Under the pieces are notes generated by a model. The model worked only from the letters and a program-made list of their open reading frames with translations, had not been told where the DNA came from and did no database searches. Of a DNA stretch of 64,000 nt, positions 17,477 through 26,121 are shown one piece after another. Position numbers and translations under genes: made by a program. The stretch is from CAZDGV01 sp964505195 (GTDB lineage: Bacteria; Bacteroidota; Bacteroidia; Chitinophagales; Chitinophagaceae). The DNA lies in the NCBI GenBank assembly GCA_964505195.1, contig CAZDGV010000006.1:1-64000 (forward strand), in the 5' to 3' direction. Each line of letters opens with the position of its first letter. Within the stretch, counting starts at the first letter, position 1.

Positions 17477-17503
17477 CAAAAAAAATCCTGCAATATGCAG
17501 GAT
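17477..17503 (-). terminator. Terminator after the 35-codon gene candidate
   Basis: On the minus strand: perfect 8-bp stem ATCCTGCA / TGCAGGAT with a 3-base loop, followed by TTTTTTTGCC. It begins 9 bases after the stop of the small frame at 17513-17620. On the plus strand the hairpin lacks a T tract. Confidence 0.75.
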
Positions 17504-17512
17504 GAATGGGTA

Positions 17513-17620
17513 TCAATGAATCACGTAGGGATCATCCTGAGCATGCGTGTCAGTCTTGCCCAGAAGGCTTTTCATAAATTGGATTACAGCAGATGCAAGA
17601 TTTCTGATTTTTGCTTTCAT
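17513..17620 (-). CDS. Candidate 35-residue small protein
   Basis: A short frame on the minus strand: ATG at 17620, TGA at 17513-17515, 35 residues beginning MKAKIRNLAS and ending DDPYVIH. The first 20 residues could form a basic amphipathic helix (VIQFMKSLLGK); the tail is acidic and polar. It lies in the 333-base space between the YhhN gene and groEL and is followed by a dedicated terminator at 17477-17503. The groEL terminator at 17711-17743 isolates it from groEL. No exact TAnnTTTG box was found upstream. I recognise no family. The terminator is the main reason to believe that something is transcribed here; it could also be an sRNA. Confidence 0.45.
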   Translation of the reverse strand: MKAKIRNLASAVIQFMKSLLGKTDTHAQDDPYVIH

Positions 17621-17710
17621 AACTGTAAAATTTGGTGAAGGACATTGAAGATAATATAATTCAGCTGTCAATCAAAATACTTCTCGATTTCGTTTAAAAA
17701 TTGAATCCGC

Positions 17711-17743
17711 ATAAAAAAGCCTCTCCAAATTATGGAGAGGCTT
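17711..17743 (-). terminator. Terminator of groES-groEL
   Basis: On the minus strand: 10-bp stem AAGCCTCTCC / GGAGAGGCTT with a 7-base loop, running into TTTTTTATG. It lies 37 bases after the groEL stop. Confidence 0.85.
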
Positions 17744-17779
17744 ATCTTTTGCCTCTGCCAAAGGCAGGGGCCGGGAAAA

Positions 17780-19414
17780 TTAATAATCCATTCCGCCCAT
17801 ACCGGGTGCAGGAGGATGTGCATGTGCTGCTTCAGGCTTGGGTTTGTCGGCTACTACGCATTCGGTAGTCAACAACATACCGGCAATAGAGGCAGCATTT
17901 TCCAAGGCTACGCGTGCCACTTTGGTAGGATCGATTACACCAGCCTTGAGCAGGTTTTCGAACTCTTCCGTACGGGCATTGAAGCCGAAATCGCCTTTAC
18001 CTTCGCGGATTTTGTTAACGATCACACTTCCTTCCAATCCTGCATTTTCTACAATGGTGCGGATCGGAGATTCCAAAGCGCGGCGAACAATTTGTACACC
18101 AAGCTTCTCATCATCATTGCTGCTGCGGAAGCTGTCGAGTGCACCAATGGCACGGATGAAAGCAGTACCACCACCAGGCACAATACCTTCTTCTACAGCT
18201 GCGCGGGTAGCATGCAGTGCATCATCAACGCGATCTTTCTTCTCTTTCATTTCCACTTCAGTAGCTGCACCAATGTTCAGCACGGCAACACCGCCGCTGA
18301 GCTTAGCCAAACGCTCCTGAAGCTTCTCACGATCGTAGTCGGATGTAGTTACATCTATCTGCGCCTTGATCTGGTTGATGCGGGCAGTGATATCTTCTTT
18401 CTTGCCTTTTCCGCCTACAACGGTTGTATTGTCTTTGTCGATGGTTACAGAAGTTGCCTGGCCCAAATAAGTAAGGTCGGCATTCTCCAGTTTGTAACCT
18501 TGCTCTTCACTGATTACTATACCCTTGGTGAGGATGGCAATATCTTGCAGCATTTCCTTGCGGCGATCGCCGAAGCCGGGAGCTTTTACTGCAGCTACTT
18601 TCAAAGTGCCGCGGAGTTTGTTTACCACCAGAGTTGCAAGTGCTTCACCTTCCAGGTCTTCAGCAATAATCAGGAGCGGACGACCACCCTGAGCTACTTT
18701 CTCCAGAATATGAAGAATATCCTTCATGGCGCTGATCTTCTTGTCGTAAATCAGGATATAAGGATTTTGAAGTTCTGCTTCCATTTTTTCGCTGTTGGTA
18801 ACGAAATATGGAGAGATGTATCCACGATCGAACTGCATACCTTCTACTACCTCAACGGTTGTGTCGGTGCCTTTCGCTTCTTCTACAGTGATCACACCAT
18901 CTTTACCTACTTTCTGCATTGCCTCAGCAATCAGCTTTCCGATAAACGGATCGTTGTTCGCAGAAATGGTAGCTACGGCTTCGATTTTCTTGTTGTCGTT
19001 GCCAACGGCCTGAGACTGATCTTTCAAAGCGGTGATTACTTTTTCAACTGCCTTGTCGATGCCACGCTTCAGATCCATCGGATTTGCACCGGCTGCTACG
19101 TTTTTCAATCCTTCTGTAATGATCGACTGGGCAAGTACGGTTGCAGTAGTAGTACCATCACCTGCTACATCAGCAGTTTTGCTAGCTACTTCTTTCACCA
19201 TTTGCGCACCCATGTTTTCAATGGGATCTTCCAGTTCAATTTCTTTTGCTACAGTTACACCATCCTTTGTTACAGCAGGTGCACCAAATTTCTTTTCGAT
19301 CACAACGTTGCGACCTTTTGGACCCAATGTTACTTTTACTGCATTGGCCAGGGTATCAACACCCTTCTTCATCTTGTTTCTTGCTTCAATGTCGAAGAAG
19401 ATTTGCTTTGCCAT
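17780..19414 (-). CDS. groEL: 60-kDa chaperonin GroEL
   Basis: A 544-residue chaperonin subunit of standard length. It has VTLGPKGRNVVIEKK at the nucleotide-binding site, DVAGDGTTTATVLAQ, EEGIVPGGGTAFIRA and a C-terminal GMGGMDY tail. Fourteen copies form the ATP-driven folding chamber that works with GroES. It follows groES by 50 bases on the same strand and ends in a strong terminator, so the two form a closed operon. A long open frame on the other strand across this gene is a by-product of its codon use. Confidence 0.99.
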   Translation of the reverse strand: MAKQIFFDIEARNKMKKGVDTLANAVKVTLGPKGRNVVIEKKFGAPAVTKDGVTVAKEIELEDPIENMGAQMVKEVASKTADVAGDGTTTATVLAQSIITEGLKNVAAGANPMDLKRGIDKAVEKVITALKDQSQAVGNDNKKIEAVATISANNDPFIGKLIAEAMQKVGKDGVITVEEAKGTDTTVEVVEGMQFDRGYISPYFVTNSEKMEAELQNPYILIYDKKISAMKDILHILEKVAQGGRPLLIIAEDLEGEALATLVVNKLRGTLKVAAVKAPGFGDRRKEMLQDIAILTKGIVISEEQGYKLENADLTYLGQATSVTIDKDNTTVVGGKGKKEDITARINQIKAQIDVTTSDYDREKLQERLAKLSGGVAVLNIGAATEVEMKEKKDRVDDALHATRAAVEEGIVPGGGTAFIRAIGALDSFRSSNDDEKLGVQIVRRALESPIRTIVENAGLEGSVIVNKIREGKGDFGFNARTEEFENLLKAGVIDPTKVARVALENAASIAGMLLTTECVVADKPKPEAAHAHPPAPGMGGMDY

Positions 19415-19464
19415 ATTGTTTGTTTTGATTGTTTAGTGAATAAAATTTTCAATGCAAGCTGAAC

Positions 19465-19746
19465 TTATACCACTGCCAGGATATCGCTTTCGCGCATAAT
19501 CAGCAGGTCTTCTCCGTCAATGGTAATTTCAGTACCGGCGTACTTGCCATAAAGTACAGCATCGCCGTTTTTAACGGTCATGGGCTCGTCTTTCTTCCCG
19601 GGACCGGCTGCAACTACGGTACCGCGCTGGGGTTTTTCTTTTGCTGTGTCGGGGATAATGATTCCACCGGCAGTCTTTTCTTCAGCAGGGGCGGGTTTCA
19701 CAATCACCCTGTCGTGCAGAGGCGTTACGTTTAACTTCTTTGCCAT
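19465..19746 (-). CDS. groES: 10-kDa co-chaperonin GroES
   Basis: A 93-residue co-chaperonin. The N-terminus TPLHDRVIVKPAP, the mobile loop EEKTAGGIIIPDTAKEKP and the roof-loop region GPGKKDEP are all present. Its heptamer caps the GroEL ring. First gene of the groESL operon. The 293 bases upstream, up to nusB, hold no gene that I can support, no CIRCE-type inverted repeat, and no exact -7 box on this strand. Confidence 0.99.
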   Translation of the reverse strand: MAKKLNVTPLHDRVIVKPAPAEEKTAGGIIIPDTAKEKPQRGTVVAAGPGKKDEPMTVKNGDAVLYGKYAGTEITIDGEDLLIMRESDILAVV

Positions 19747-20005
19747 AGTAATCGGTTTTTTAAAAATTTGATAATGATTACCCGTTTTGTCGGGTATGCA
19801 ACACTACGCTAATCCTGTGCCATATGGTCAGAACAAGAAAAAATTGCAGAAATACCCAGTTTTAAGGCGGCAAAAGGAAAAAAATGGCAGAAAGTCGCCC
19901 TTTATACTTGACAAATTTGCACAGTATACACATTATAGTCTGATTGCTTCTCGGGTACATCACCCCTCCTAAAAGGCATTTTAAGCCCGGGAAAGCGGGT
20001 TTCCC

Positions 20006-20013
20006 TATCTTTG
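20006..20013 (+). promoter_or_regulatory. -7 box TATCTTTG for nusB
   Basis: Exact consensus match, 26 bases before the nusB ATG at 20040. Confidence 0.6.
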
Positions 20014-20039
20014 GCGGCCAGAGAATAAGCTCTTTCTAA

Positions 20040-20966
20040 ATGATCAGCAGAAGAAACATCAGAATCAAAGTAATGCAAACGCTGTACACCTACAGCAGTT
20101 CCGAACAACAAATCACCAAAGAACAAGCGCTCCGACTATTGGATAAAAAGCTCGACGAATCGCGACAGCTTTTTGTTTTTCTAGTTTACTTTCTCACGGA
20201 AGTGGCCCGCTATGCCGAAACCGATGCCCGCCAGCGCGCATCCCGTCATATTACTACTGAAGAAGACCTCAACGTAAATACCAAAATTGCCGGCAACGAA
20301 CTGTTGTGGAAAATTCTTGAACTACCCTCCTACCAAACCGCCCTGCAGGAAACCAAACCTTCCTTAAAAGAAACCGGCGAATGGGTAAAGAAAATGTATT
20401 TGCAGCTGGTGCAGTCGGAAGCATACCAGGAATATGTTGCTGCGCCTGCACGCGATAAAAAGCAAGAAAGAGCCATCATTGAATTCATCTTCACCGATTT
20501 GATGCTGCCTAATGAAGATTTTCTGGCAGAAGTGATTGAAGAAAACTACATGCACTGGGATGATGACGGAGAAATGATGAGCTTGCTGATGATGAATTTT
20601 CTGAGCAAACCGCACACCTATGATTTTCAGCAATTCATTGGTAAAGAGAAAAACGCGTTTGCGCGAGATTTACTTATAAGTGTGATTGATAAAGAGGCAA
20701 TGTGCAATGAACTGATTCACGCCAAACTGCAAAACTGGGATCCTGAGCGCACGGCTTTGCTGGATATGATTATGATGCGCATGGGCATTTGCGAATTTCT
20801 GTACTTTGAAACCATTCCACCCAAGGTGACCATCAACGAATACATCGATCTGGCAAAGCAATACAGCACCCCGCAAAGCGGACACTTTGTAAACGGCATC
20901 CTCGACAGCATTCATAAAGAACTGGCACAAGCAGGCAAACTTGTTAAAACCAGCTTTAAAAAATAA
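20040..20966 (+). CDS. nusB: Transcription antitermination factor NusB (long form)
   Basis: A 308-residue protein, about twice the length of E. coli NusB. It starts with SRRNIRIKVMQTLYTYSSS, the RNA-binding N-terminus of the family, and ends with the helical NusB core (about residues 190-300: DLLISVIDKEAMCNELI, VTINEYIDLAKQYSTPQSG, FVNGILDSIHKEL). The extra 100 or so residues in the middle are helical and are usual in Bacteroidota NusB. With NusE (S10) it binds boxA RNA during rRNA transcription. It precedes the DUF1573 and yajC genes, which have their own promoter box. Confidence 0.93.
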   Translation: MISRRNIRIKVMQTLYTYSSSEQQITKEQALRLLDKKLDESRQLFVFLVYFLTEVARYAETDARQRASRHITTEEDLNVNTKIAGNELLWKILELPSYQTALQETKPSLKETGEWVKKMYLQLVQSEAYQEYVAAPARDKKQERAIIEFIFTDLMLPNEDFLAEVIEENYMHWDDDGEMMSLLMMNFLSKPHTYDFQQFIGKEKNAFARDLLISVIDKEAMCNELIHAKLQNWDPERTALLDMIMMRMGICEFLYFETIPPKVTINEYIDLAKQYSTPQSGHFVNGILDSIHKELAQAGKLVKTSFKK

Positions 20967-20985
20967 TCGCAAATTTTATATGCGT

Positions 20986-20993
20986 TACTTTTG
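20986..20993 (+). promoter_or_regulatory. -7 box TACTTTTG for the DUF1573-yajC pair
   Basis: Exact TAnnTTTG match, 22 bases before the ATG at 21016. Confidence 0.55.
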
Positions 20994-21015
20994 TGCTTTC
21001 ACGAAGCAAAACAAA

Positions 21016-21453
21016 ATGAAATCTATTTTATTCATATTAACCATCTCACTTGGAATGATTGCCTGTCAATCATCGAACAGTGAAAAAACGGAAACGCCTG
21101 CAGCTGCCGATAGCAAAGCAACGGCATCCGCTCCGCTTACCAGCATTCAGTGGATTGACACGGTAAAGCAATTCGGTAAAATTCAGGAGGGTGAAAAAAT
21201 TATACTCGGTTTTCGTTTCAAAAACACAGGTAACGCCCCGCTGATTATTGAAACCGTTAACCCCGGCTGCGGATGCACCGTTGCCGAAAGGCCCGAGGCT
21301 CCGATTGCTCCCGGTGGAGAAGGAGAAATTAAAGCCGCTTTCGACAGCAAAGGAAGACCGGGCGCTACTTACAAAACAATGGAAGTAATCTGCAATACCG
21401 AGCAAGGAAGATACACGCTGGTATTTGAAGGTGAAGTTGTTCCTAAACAATAA
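21016..21453 (+). CDS. DUF1573 family lipoprotein
   Basis: A 145-residue protein starting MKSILFILTI with a lipobox ending MIACQSS, so anchored in a membrane on the periplasmic side. The rest is one Ig-like DUF1573 domain: FGKIQEGEKIILGFRFKNTG, then the hallmark NPGCGCTVAE and a GEIKAAFDSKGRPG turn. The function of DUF1573 proteins is not established. The two neighbouring cysteines in GCGC could bind metal or form a disulfide. The stop lies 11 bases before yajC, so the two are probably co-transcribed. The start is chosen at the signal peptide and is supported by the -7 box upstream. Confidence 0.88.
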   Translation: MKSILFILTISLGMIACQSSNSEKTETPAAADSKATASAPLTSIQWIDTVKQFGKIQEGEKIILGFRFKNTGNAPLIIETVNPGCGCTVAERPEAPIAPGGEGEIKAAFDSKGRPGATYKTMEVICNTEQGRYTLVFEGEVVPKQ

Positions 21454-21464
21454 ATCAACACACA

Positions 21465-21797
21465 ATGAATATTTACTTACTCATGGCAGGCGATCCGCAA
21501 CAAGGCGCCGGCACCCTTCAGCTGGTATTTTTAGGACTAATGATTCTGGTTTTCTGGTTATTCATGATTCGTCCGCAAACAAAAAAAGCAAAGCAGCAGA
21601 AAAACTTCATCGACAACCTGCAAAAGGGCGATAAAGTAGTAACCATTGCCGGCATTCACGGCGCGGTAAACAAGGTAAACGACGACAACACCATTTCTTT
21701 GGAAATCAACCCCGGCAGCTATCTTAAAATCGAGAAGAGCGCTATCAGCATGGAGTGGAGTCAGAACCTGAACAAAGCCACCGAAGAGAAAAAATAA
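21465..21797 (+). CDS. yajC: Preprotein translocase accessory subunit YajC
   Basis: A 110-residue protein with one membrane helix (about residues 17-37, LVFLGLMILVFWLFMIRPQ) followed by KKAKQQKNFIDNLQKGDKVVTIAGIHG, the standard YajC signature. It associates with SecDF in the inner membrane. In many bacteria yajC is next to secD; here the fused secDF gene is 7 kb away. The gene ends at a strong terminator. Confidence 0.96.
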   Translation: MNIYLLMAGDPQQGAGTLQLVFLGLMILVFWLFMIRPQTKKAKQQKNFIDNLQKGDKVVTIAGIHGAVNKVNDDNTISLEINPGSYLKIEKSAISMEWSQNLNKATEEKK

Positions 21798-21817
21798 TCA
21801 CAGCCGATATGGCGATC

Positions 21818-21866
21818 ACCCGGATTACGGATAACTTTATGAATCGGTAATCCGGGTTTTTTATTT
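21818..21866 (+). terminator. Terminator after yajC, abutting coaE
   Basis: An 11-bp stem ACCCGGATTAC / GTAATCCGGGT with an 18-base loop, followed by TTTTTTATTT. It ends 3-4 bases before the coaE start codon. The loop contains TAACTTTA (21832-21839), one base off the -7 consensus, which could serve coaE. Confidence 0.8.
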
Positions 21867-21869
21867 GTT

Positions 21870-22472
21870 ATGTTACGCATTGGAATCACTGGAGGAATCG
21901 GCTCAGGAAAGAGCACCGTTGCCAAAGTGTTTGAAACACTGGGCATACCGGTTTACCATGCCGATGAAGCAGCAAAATGGCTCATGGAAAACGATGCGAC
22001 ATTACGCGCTTCCATTCAAACTCATTTTGGAAACGAAGCTTACATCAATGGAAAACTGAATCGACCTTTTCTTTCTTCTGTTGTGTTTTCCAATCCTGAA
22101 AAACTGCAGCTGCTGAACGAACTCGTACACCCTGCTACCATAGCAGATGCAAATCGCTGGATGCAAGAACAACATGCTCCCTATGTGCTGAAAGAAGCAG
22201 CATTGCTTTTTGAAAGCGGAAGTGCTGCCGATCTCGATTATGTTATCGGCGTTGCCGCTCCGGAATCACTGCGCATAAAAAGAGTAATGGAGCGCGACAA
22301 CACCACCCGCGATGAAGTACTAAAGCGCATGCACCGACAAATTGAAGCTTCCATCAAAATGCGTCTTTGCGATTTTGTCATTCAAAACAATGAGCAAGAG
22401 CCGGTAGTGCCACAAGTGCTCTCGCTGCACGAAAAACTTTTACAATTATCTAAAACGGCTGCTGCATCATGA
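21870..22472 (+). CDS. coaE: Dephospho-CoA kinase
   Basis: A 200-residue kinase for the last step of coenzyme A synthesis (3'-phosphorylation of dephospho-CoA). The P-loop is GITGGIGSGKSTV at the N-terminus; VYHADEAAKWL and the LKEAALLFESG motif fit the family. It starts immediately after the yajC terminator, and its stop overlaps the next gene by 4 bases (ATGA). Confidence 0.95.
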   Translation: MLRIGITGGIGSGKSTVAKVFETLGIPVYHADEAAKWLMENDATLRASIQTHFGNEAYINGKLNRPFLSSVVFSNPEKLQLLNELVHPATIADANRWMQEQHAPYVLKEAALLFESGSAADLDYVIGVAAPESLRIKRVMERDNTTRDEVLKRMHRQIEASIKMRLCDFVIQNNEQEPVVPQVLSLHEKLLQLSKTAAAS

Positions 22473-23164
22473 GCCTCATGTTTTTGCTCGCCGTAGTGGT
22501 GGGCCTGCCATTGATGAGCTATATCAGCAACAAGCAGCTCTCTGTACTGGAAGCAGCCCCTGCAAACATTGAACTAGCCCGCATTCCGCTTTATTTTCAA
22601 AGCGCTTTCATGCAAATGTCTGTTGCGCTGCTCGCATGGTTTACCACTAAATCGGAACAAATTCCTATTAGTTTCAAGGCTGACTGGAACAATTACGCAC
22701 TGGGATCAGCAGCTTTGTTATTGATAGCAGGCGGACTGATTTCATGGCTGGATGTACGCAGAAAAAAAGCATCTGATGAAGTGCAGGGTCGACTACAATA
22801 TATTCTTCCCACCAACCTAAAAGAAAGAGCTGCCTGGTTGCTTACAATTGCCATTGCCGCCTTTTGTGAAGAATATATTTATCGCGGTGTGCTGTACAAT
22901 GTAATTCTTGCCGATACAGGTGCAAATGAATGGACCGCGACTTTGCTATGTGCAGTTGTTTTTGGATTCGGACATGCAACGCAGGGTGATAAAGCAGTGC
23001 TTACCATCATTCCATTCGCCATGCTGTTTCAACTGATCGTTTATCTGAGCGGCGGACTGCTGCTTGCCATCATTACACATTTTATTTACAACGCTGGAAT
23101 CGACTTGCTGTTTTCAAAAAAAATCAGAACACCTTTCAATGGCAACGAAAACAAACTTGAGTAA
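22469..23164 (+). CDS. CPBP-family intramembrane metalloprotease
   Basis: A 231-residue membrane protein with about seven helices. The three motifs of the CPBP (CAAX protease/bacteriocin-processing) family are present: CEEYIYRG (EExxxR), FGFGHA (FxxxH) and THFIYNAG. These residues bind the catalytic metal in the membrane. Substrates are unknown. It overlaps coaE by 4 bases, so the two are translationally coupled. It converges on the acetoacetyl-CoA synthetase gene with 5 bases between stops. Confidence 0.88.
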   Translation: MSLMFLLAVVVGLPLMSYISNKQLSVLEAAPANIELARIPLYFQSAFMQMSVALLAWFTTKSEQIPISFKADWNNYALGSAALLLIAGGLISWLDVRRKKASDEVQGRLQYILPTNLKERAAWLLTIAIAAFCEEYIYRGVLYNVILADTGANEWTATLLCAVVFGFGHATQGDKAVLTIIPFAMLFQLIVYLSGGLLLAIITHFIYNAGIDLLFSKKIRTPFNGNENKLE

Positions 23165-23169
23165 AAAAA

Positions 23170-25116
23170 TCACTTCCAGGAAAAAGATATAAAGCTTTGG
23201 AGACTTTCGGGATTACGAATGCTGCCCGTATTTAAATTACTAACATCTGCTTTGCCCATGAGTATTTTCTTAACAGGCGTTTCCAATTTTTTACCGCTGA
23301 TGGTATATGGAATATCAGGTACGGCAACAATTACATCCGGTAGATGTCGAGGTGAGTAGGTATTGCGCAGTAACTGATTCATTTCTTTTTGCAATGATTC
23401 ATCTAGCTGATACCCCGCATTCAGTACAATAAACAAAGGCATAAAGTCAGATCCGTCGGGTCTTTCAAGATTTACAATCAGCGCATCTTTCACAGCAGGT
23501 ATTTTTTCCACCGCACGATAAATTTCTGCTGTACCGATGCGTACACCCTGACGATTCAGCGTTGCATCACTTCTGCCATGAATAATGAGTCCGTTACGCT
23601 CTGTAATTTCAAGCCAGTCGCCATGACGCCATACACCCGGAAAGGAAGTAAAATAACTTTCATTGTAACGCTCAAAATGGGGATCGTTCCAGAAAAAAAT
23701 CGGCATGGAAGGCATGGGCTTGGTCACCACCATCTCTCCTACCTGTCCGCGCAGCGGCTTTCCGTTTTCATCCCAACTCTCCATAGCGCATCCCAAAGTG
23801 CGACACTGGATTTCACCTTCATAAACAGGCCACCACGGATTTCCTCCCACAAAGGCAGTACACACATCACTACCGCCACTCATACTGCAAAGCCAAACGC
23901 CCGGCTTAATGGATTCATATACATAACTAAATCCTTCCGGCGGCAAAGGTGATCCGGTAGAGCCAATGGATCGTAAAGAAGTAAGCGCATAATCAGCTGG
24001 ACGTATCCCCGCTTTCTGACATGCCATGATAAATGGTGCACTTGTACCAAAATGATGGATACCTGCATCGGCAGCAAGTTGCCAAAGTGCATGCAAGCCG
24101 GGATAGCCCGGACTACCATCATAGAGCACAATGGTAGCACCCATCAGCAAAGCGGCGTGCGTAAAATTCCACATCATCCAACCTGTAGTAGTAAACCAAA
24201 AGAAAACTTCACCAGGATGCACATCGTTATGAAAAGCAAGGTATTTGTAATGCTCTAGTAAAACACCCCCATGGCCATGCACCATGGCTTTGGGCGCACC
24301 GGTGGTGCCGGATGAATACAAAACCCAGATAGGATGACTAAAATCGACCGGAACAAAGGATATACCGTTGTGAGGGGTTTGCAATGCTTCGTTCCATGCA
24401 ATCATATTACTAGGATTGGCATCACCTAGCTGATTTACCAACACGGTACTTTGCACCGATGGCAAAGCCGCTTGCAAAGATTTGGCCACTTCCAGTCGGT
24501 CAAATGTTTTTCCGTTGTAACGATAACCATCTGCTACAAAAAGCAGTTTGGGTTGAATTTGAGCAAAGCGATCTACCACGCTTTCCAATCCAAAATCAGG
24601 AGAAGCACAACTCCATACCGCACCGATTGAAATAGTTGCTAAAAAAGCAATGCTTGCTTCCGGAATATTGGGAAGATAAGCGGCTACCGTATCACCTGCC
24701 TGTACGCCTTGCTGTAACAAAAACTGCTGCAAGGCTGCTACCCTTTCTTCCAGCTCCTTCCAGCTGATTGCCTGCAGAGCTGAACTTTCATTTTTAAAAA
24801 GAATGGCAGGTCGCTGATCCGTTTTATTTTTAAAAATATGCGCTGCATAGTTCAGCTTTGCTCCGCTAAACCAGCGTGTATGCGGCATCGGATCTGCACT
24901 CATTACTTCCGTATAGGGAGTGCTCAAATCAATTTGAAAATATTGCACTAGCGATTCCCAAAAAGCTGCAGGCTCGTCGATGCTCCACTGCCATAGGGTT
25001 TGATAATCGAAAAAAGTTTCTCCCCGGTGCTCGATCAACCAGCTGCGATATTGATGCAGATGCGATCTGTCAACCCAGTCTTCATTGGGCGTCCACAACA
25101 TACGGGGATTACTCAT
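23170..25116 (-). CDS. Acetoacetyl-CoA synthetase
   Basis: A 648-residue member of the acyl-CoA synthetase (AMP-forming) family. The ATP motif is VLYSSGTTGAPKAMVHGHGG (about residue 270); the adenylate site has GGSDVCTAFVGGNPWWPVY, and the C-terminal hinge is RSDATLNRQGVRIGTAEIY. The N-terminal ACS domain (RMLWTPNEDWVDRSHLHQYR) and the length favour AacS over acetyl-CoA synthetase. It would activate acetoacetate for ketone body or polyhydroxybutyrate carbon use. The usual C-terminal lysine region is present as SGKKLETPVKKI. The start MSNPRMLW is preferred over an ATG 48 bases upstream. Confidence 0.9.
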   Translation of the reverse strand: MSNPRMLWTPNEDWVDRSHLHQYRSWLIEHRGETFFDYQTLWQWSIDEPAAFWESLVQYFQIDLSTPYTEVMSADPMPHTRWFSGAKLNYAAHIFKNKTDQRPAILFKNESSALQAISWKELEERVAALQQFLLQQGVQAGDTVAAYLPNIPEASIAFLATISIGAVWSCASPDFGLESVVDRFAQIQPKLLFVADGYRYNGKTFDRLEVAKSLQAALPSVQSTVLVNQLGDANPSNMIAWNEALQTPHNGISFVPVDFSHPIWVLYSSGTTGAPKAMVHGHGGVLLEHYKYLAFHNDVHPGEVFFWFTTTGWMMWNFTHAALLMGATIVLYDGSPGYPGLHALWQLAADAGIHHFGTSAPFIMACQKAGIRPADYALTSLRSIGSTGSPLPPEGFSYVYESIKPGVWLCSMSGGSDVCTAFVGGNPWWPVYEGEIQCRTLGCAMESWDENGKPLRGQVGEMVVTKPMPSMPIFFWNDPHFERYNESYFTSFPGVWRHGDWLEITERNGLIIHGRSDATLNRQGVRIGTAEIYRAVEKIPAVKDALIVNLERPDGSDFMPLFIVLNAGYQLDESLQKEMNQLLRNTYSPRHLPDVIVAVPDIPYTISGKKLETPVKKILMGKADVSNLNTGSIRNPESLQSFISFSWK

Positions 25117-25170
25117 GGCATAACAACTTTGTGCAAATCTGCTGCAACCTGCAACAATGAACAAATAAAA

Positions 25171-26121
25171 TTATTTTTCCATTCGCCAGCACCAGCGCTT
25201 CAGCTTGCCCTCAAAATCAAAAGGCGTAGTAGTTCGGGTAATATCTTTGATACTAGCTGCATGTATTGCATCTGTCTGTAATACGAAACGCTGATAATTG
25301 GTACTAAAATACAAAACACCACCCGCCCGTAAAGAACGCATAACGCTATTGATGAGGAATACATGGTCTTGCTGAATATCCAAAATATCCTTCATCATTT
25401 TGCTGTTGCTGAAAGTGGGCGGATCCATGATAACCAAATCAAAAGATGCGGGAGCAAGTGTTTCCAAATACTGCTTCACATCTGCACGCAGAAAATGATA
25501 TTGAGATGTATTGAGCATTCCATTGCGACTGAAATTTTCTTTTGCCCAACTTAAATAGGTATTGCTGAGATCAACCGTAGTGACAGATTTAGCTCCTCCA
25601 GCGGCAGCATACACAGAAAAAGAACCGGTATAGGCAAATAGATTCAGCACATCTTTTCCTTGAGCTTCTTCACGGAACATTTTTCGCGTTACGCGGTGGT
25701 CGAGAAACAATCCGGTATCAAGATAATCGGTGAGGTTTACACCAAAACGCAAGCCCTCTTCCTCTACTTCAAAAAATACCTGCTCATCACCTGTTTTACG
25801 ATACTGATCAAGCCGGTTGGCTTTGCGTTTGCGCTCCTTTAAAAAAATGCGCTCGTCGGGCACCTGCGTTACACGCGCAATCACCTCCAAACTCTGATTC
25901 AACCAAGCTTCGTGCTCCTCTTCGCTAAGATGATGCTTTGCTTTATATTCTGCCACATACACTTTGTCTTCATACAAATCGATGATCAGCGGAAACTCAG
26001 GCAAGTCTTTGTCGTATAAGCGCCAGCAGGAAATTTTTTCACGCTTTGCCCATTTGCTGCGGTGCCGATACACTTTCAGCAATCGGTTAAAAAACATTTC
26101 AAGGCGGGCTTCCTGCGTCAT
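25171..26121 (-). CDS. Stand-alone RlmK-type 23S rRNA methyltransferase
   Basis: A 316-residue SAM methyltransferase. It closely follows the C-terminal half of E. coli RlmKL: CWRLYDKDLPEFPLIIDLY, the VNLTDYLDTGLFLDHR motif, NLFAYTGSFSVYAA (SAM site), and IMDPPTFSNSK (catalytic NPPY-like loop). In E. coli that half makes m7G2069 in 23S rRNA. The N-terminal RlmL half (THUMP plus methyltransferase for m2G2445) is absent here, so the two activities may be on separate genes. Its start overlaps the stop of the aminotransferase gene by 4 bases, so the two are coupled. Confidence 0.87.
   Translation of the reverse strand: MTQEARLEMFFNRLLKVYRHRSKWAKREKISCWRLYDKDLPEFPLIIDLYEDKVYVAEYKAKHHLSEEEHEAWLNQSLEVIARVTQVPDERIFLKERKRKANRLDQYRKTGDEQVFFEVEEEGLRFGVNLTDYLDTGLFLDHRVTRKMFREEAQGKDVLNLFAYTGSFSVYAAAGGAKSVTTVDLSNTYLSWAKENFSRNGMLNTSQYHFLRADVKQYLETLAPASFDLVIMDPPTFSNSKMMKDILDIQQDHVFLINSVMRSLRAGGVLYFSTNYQRFVLQTDAIHAASIKDITRTTTPFDFEGKLKRWCWRMEK

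Noticed and set aside
17732..19462. A 576-codon open frame on the plus strand opposite groEL.
   Set aside because: It mirrors the codon pattern of groEL, is rich in Cys, Phe and Ser without domain character, and the minus-strand chaperonin is certain.
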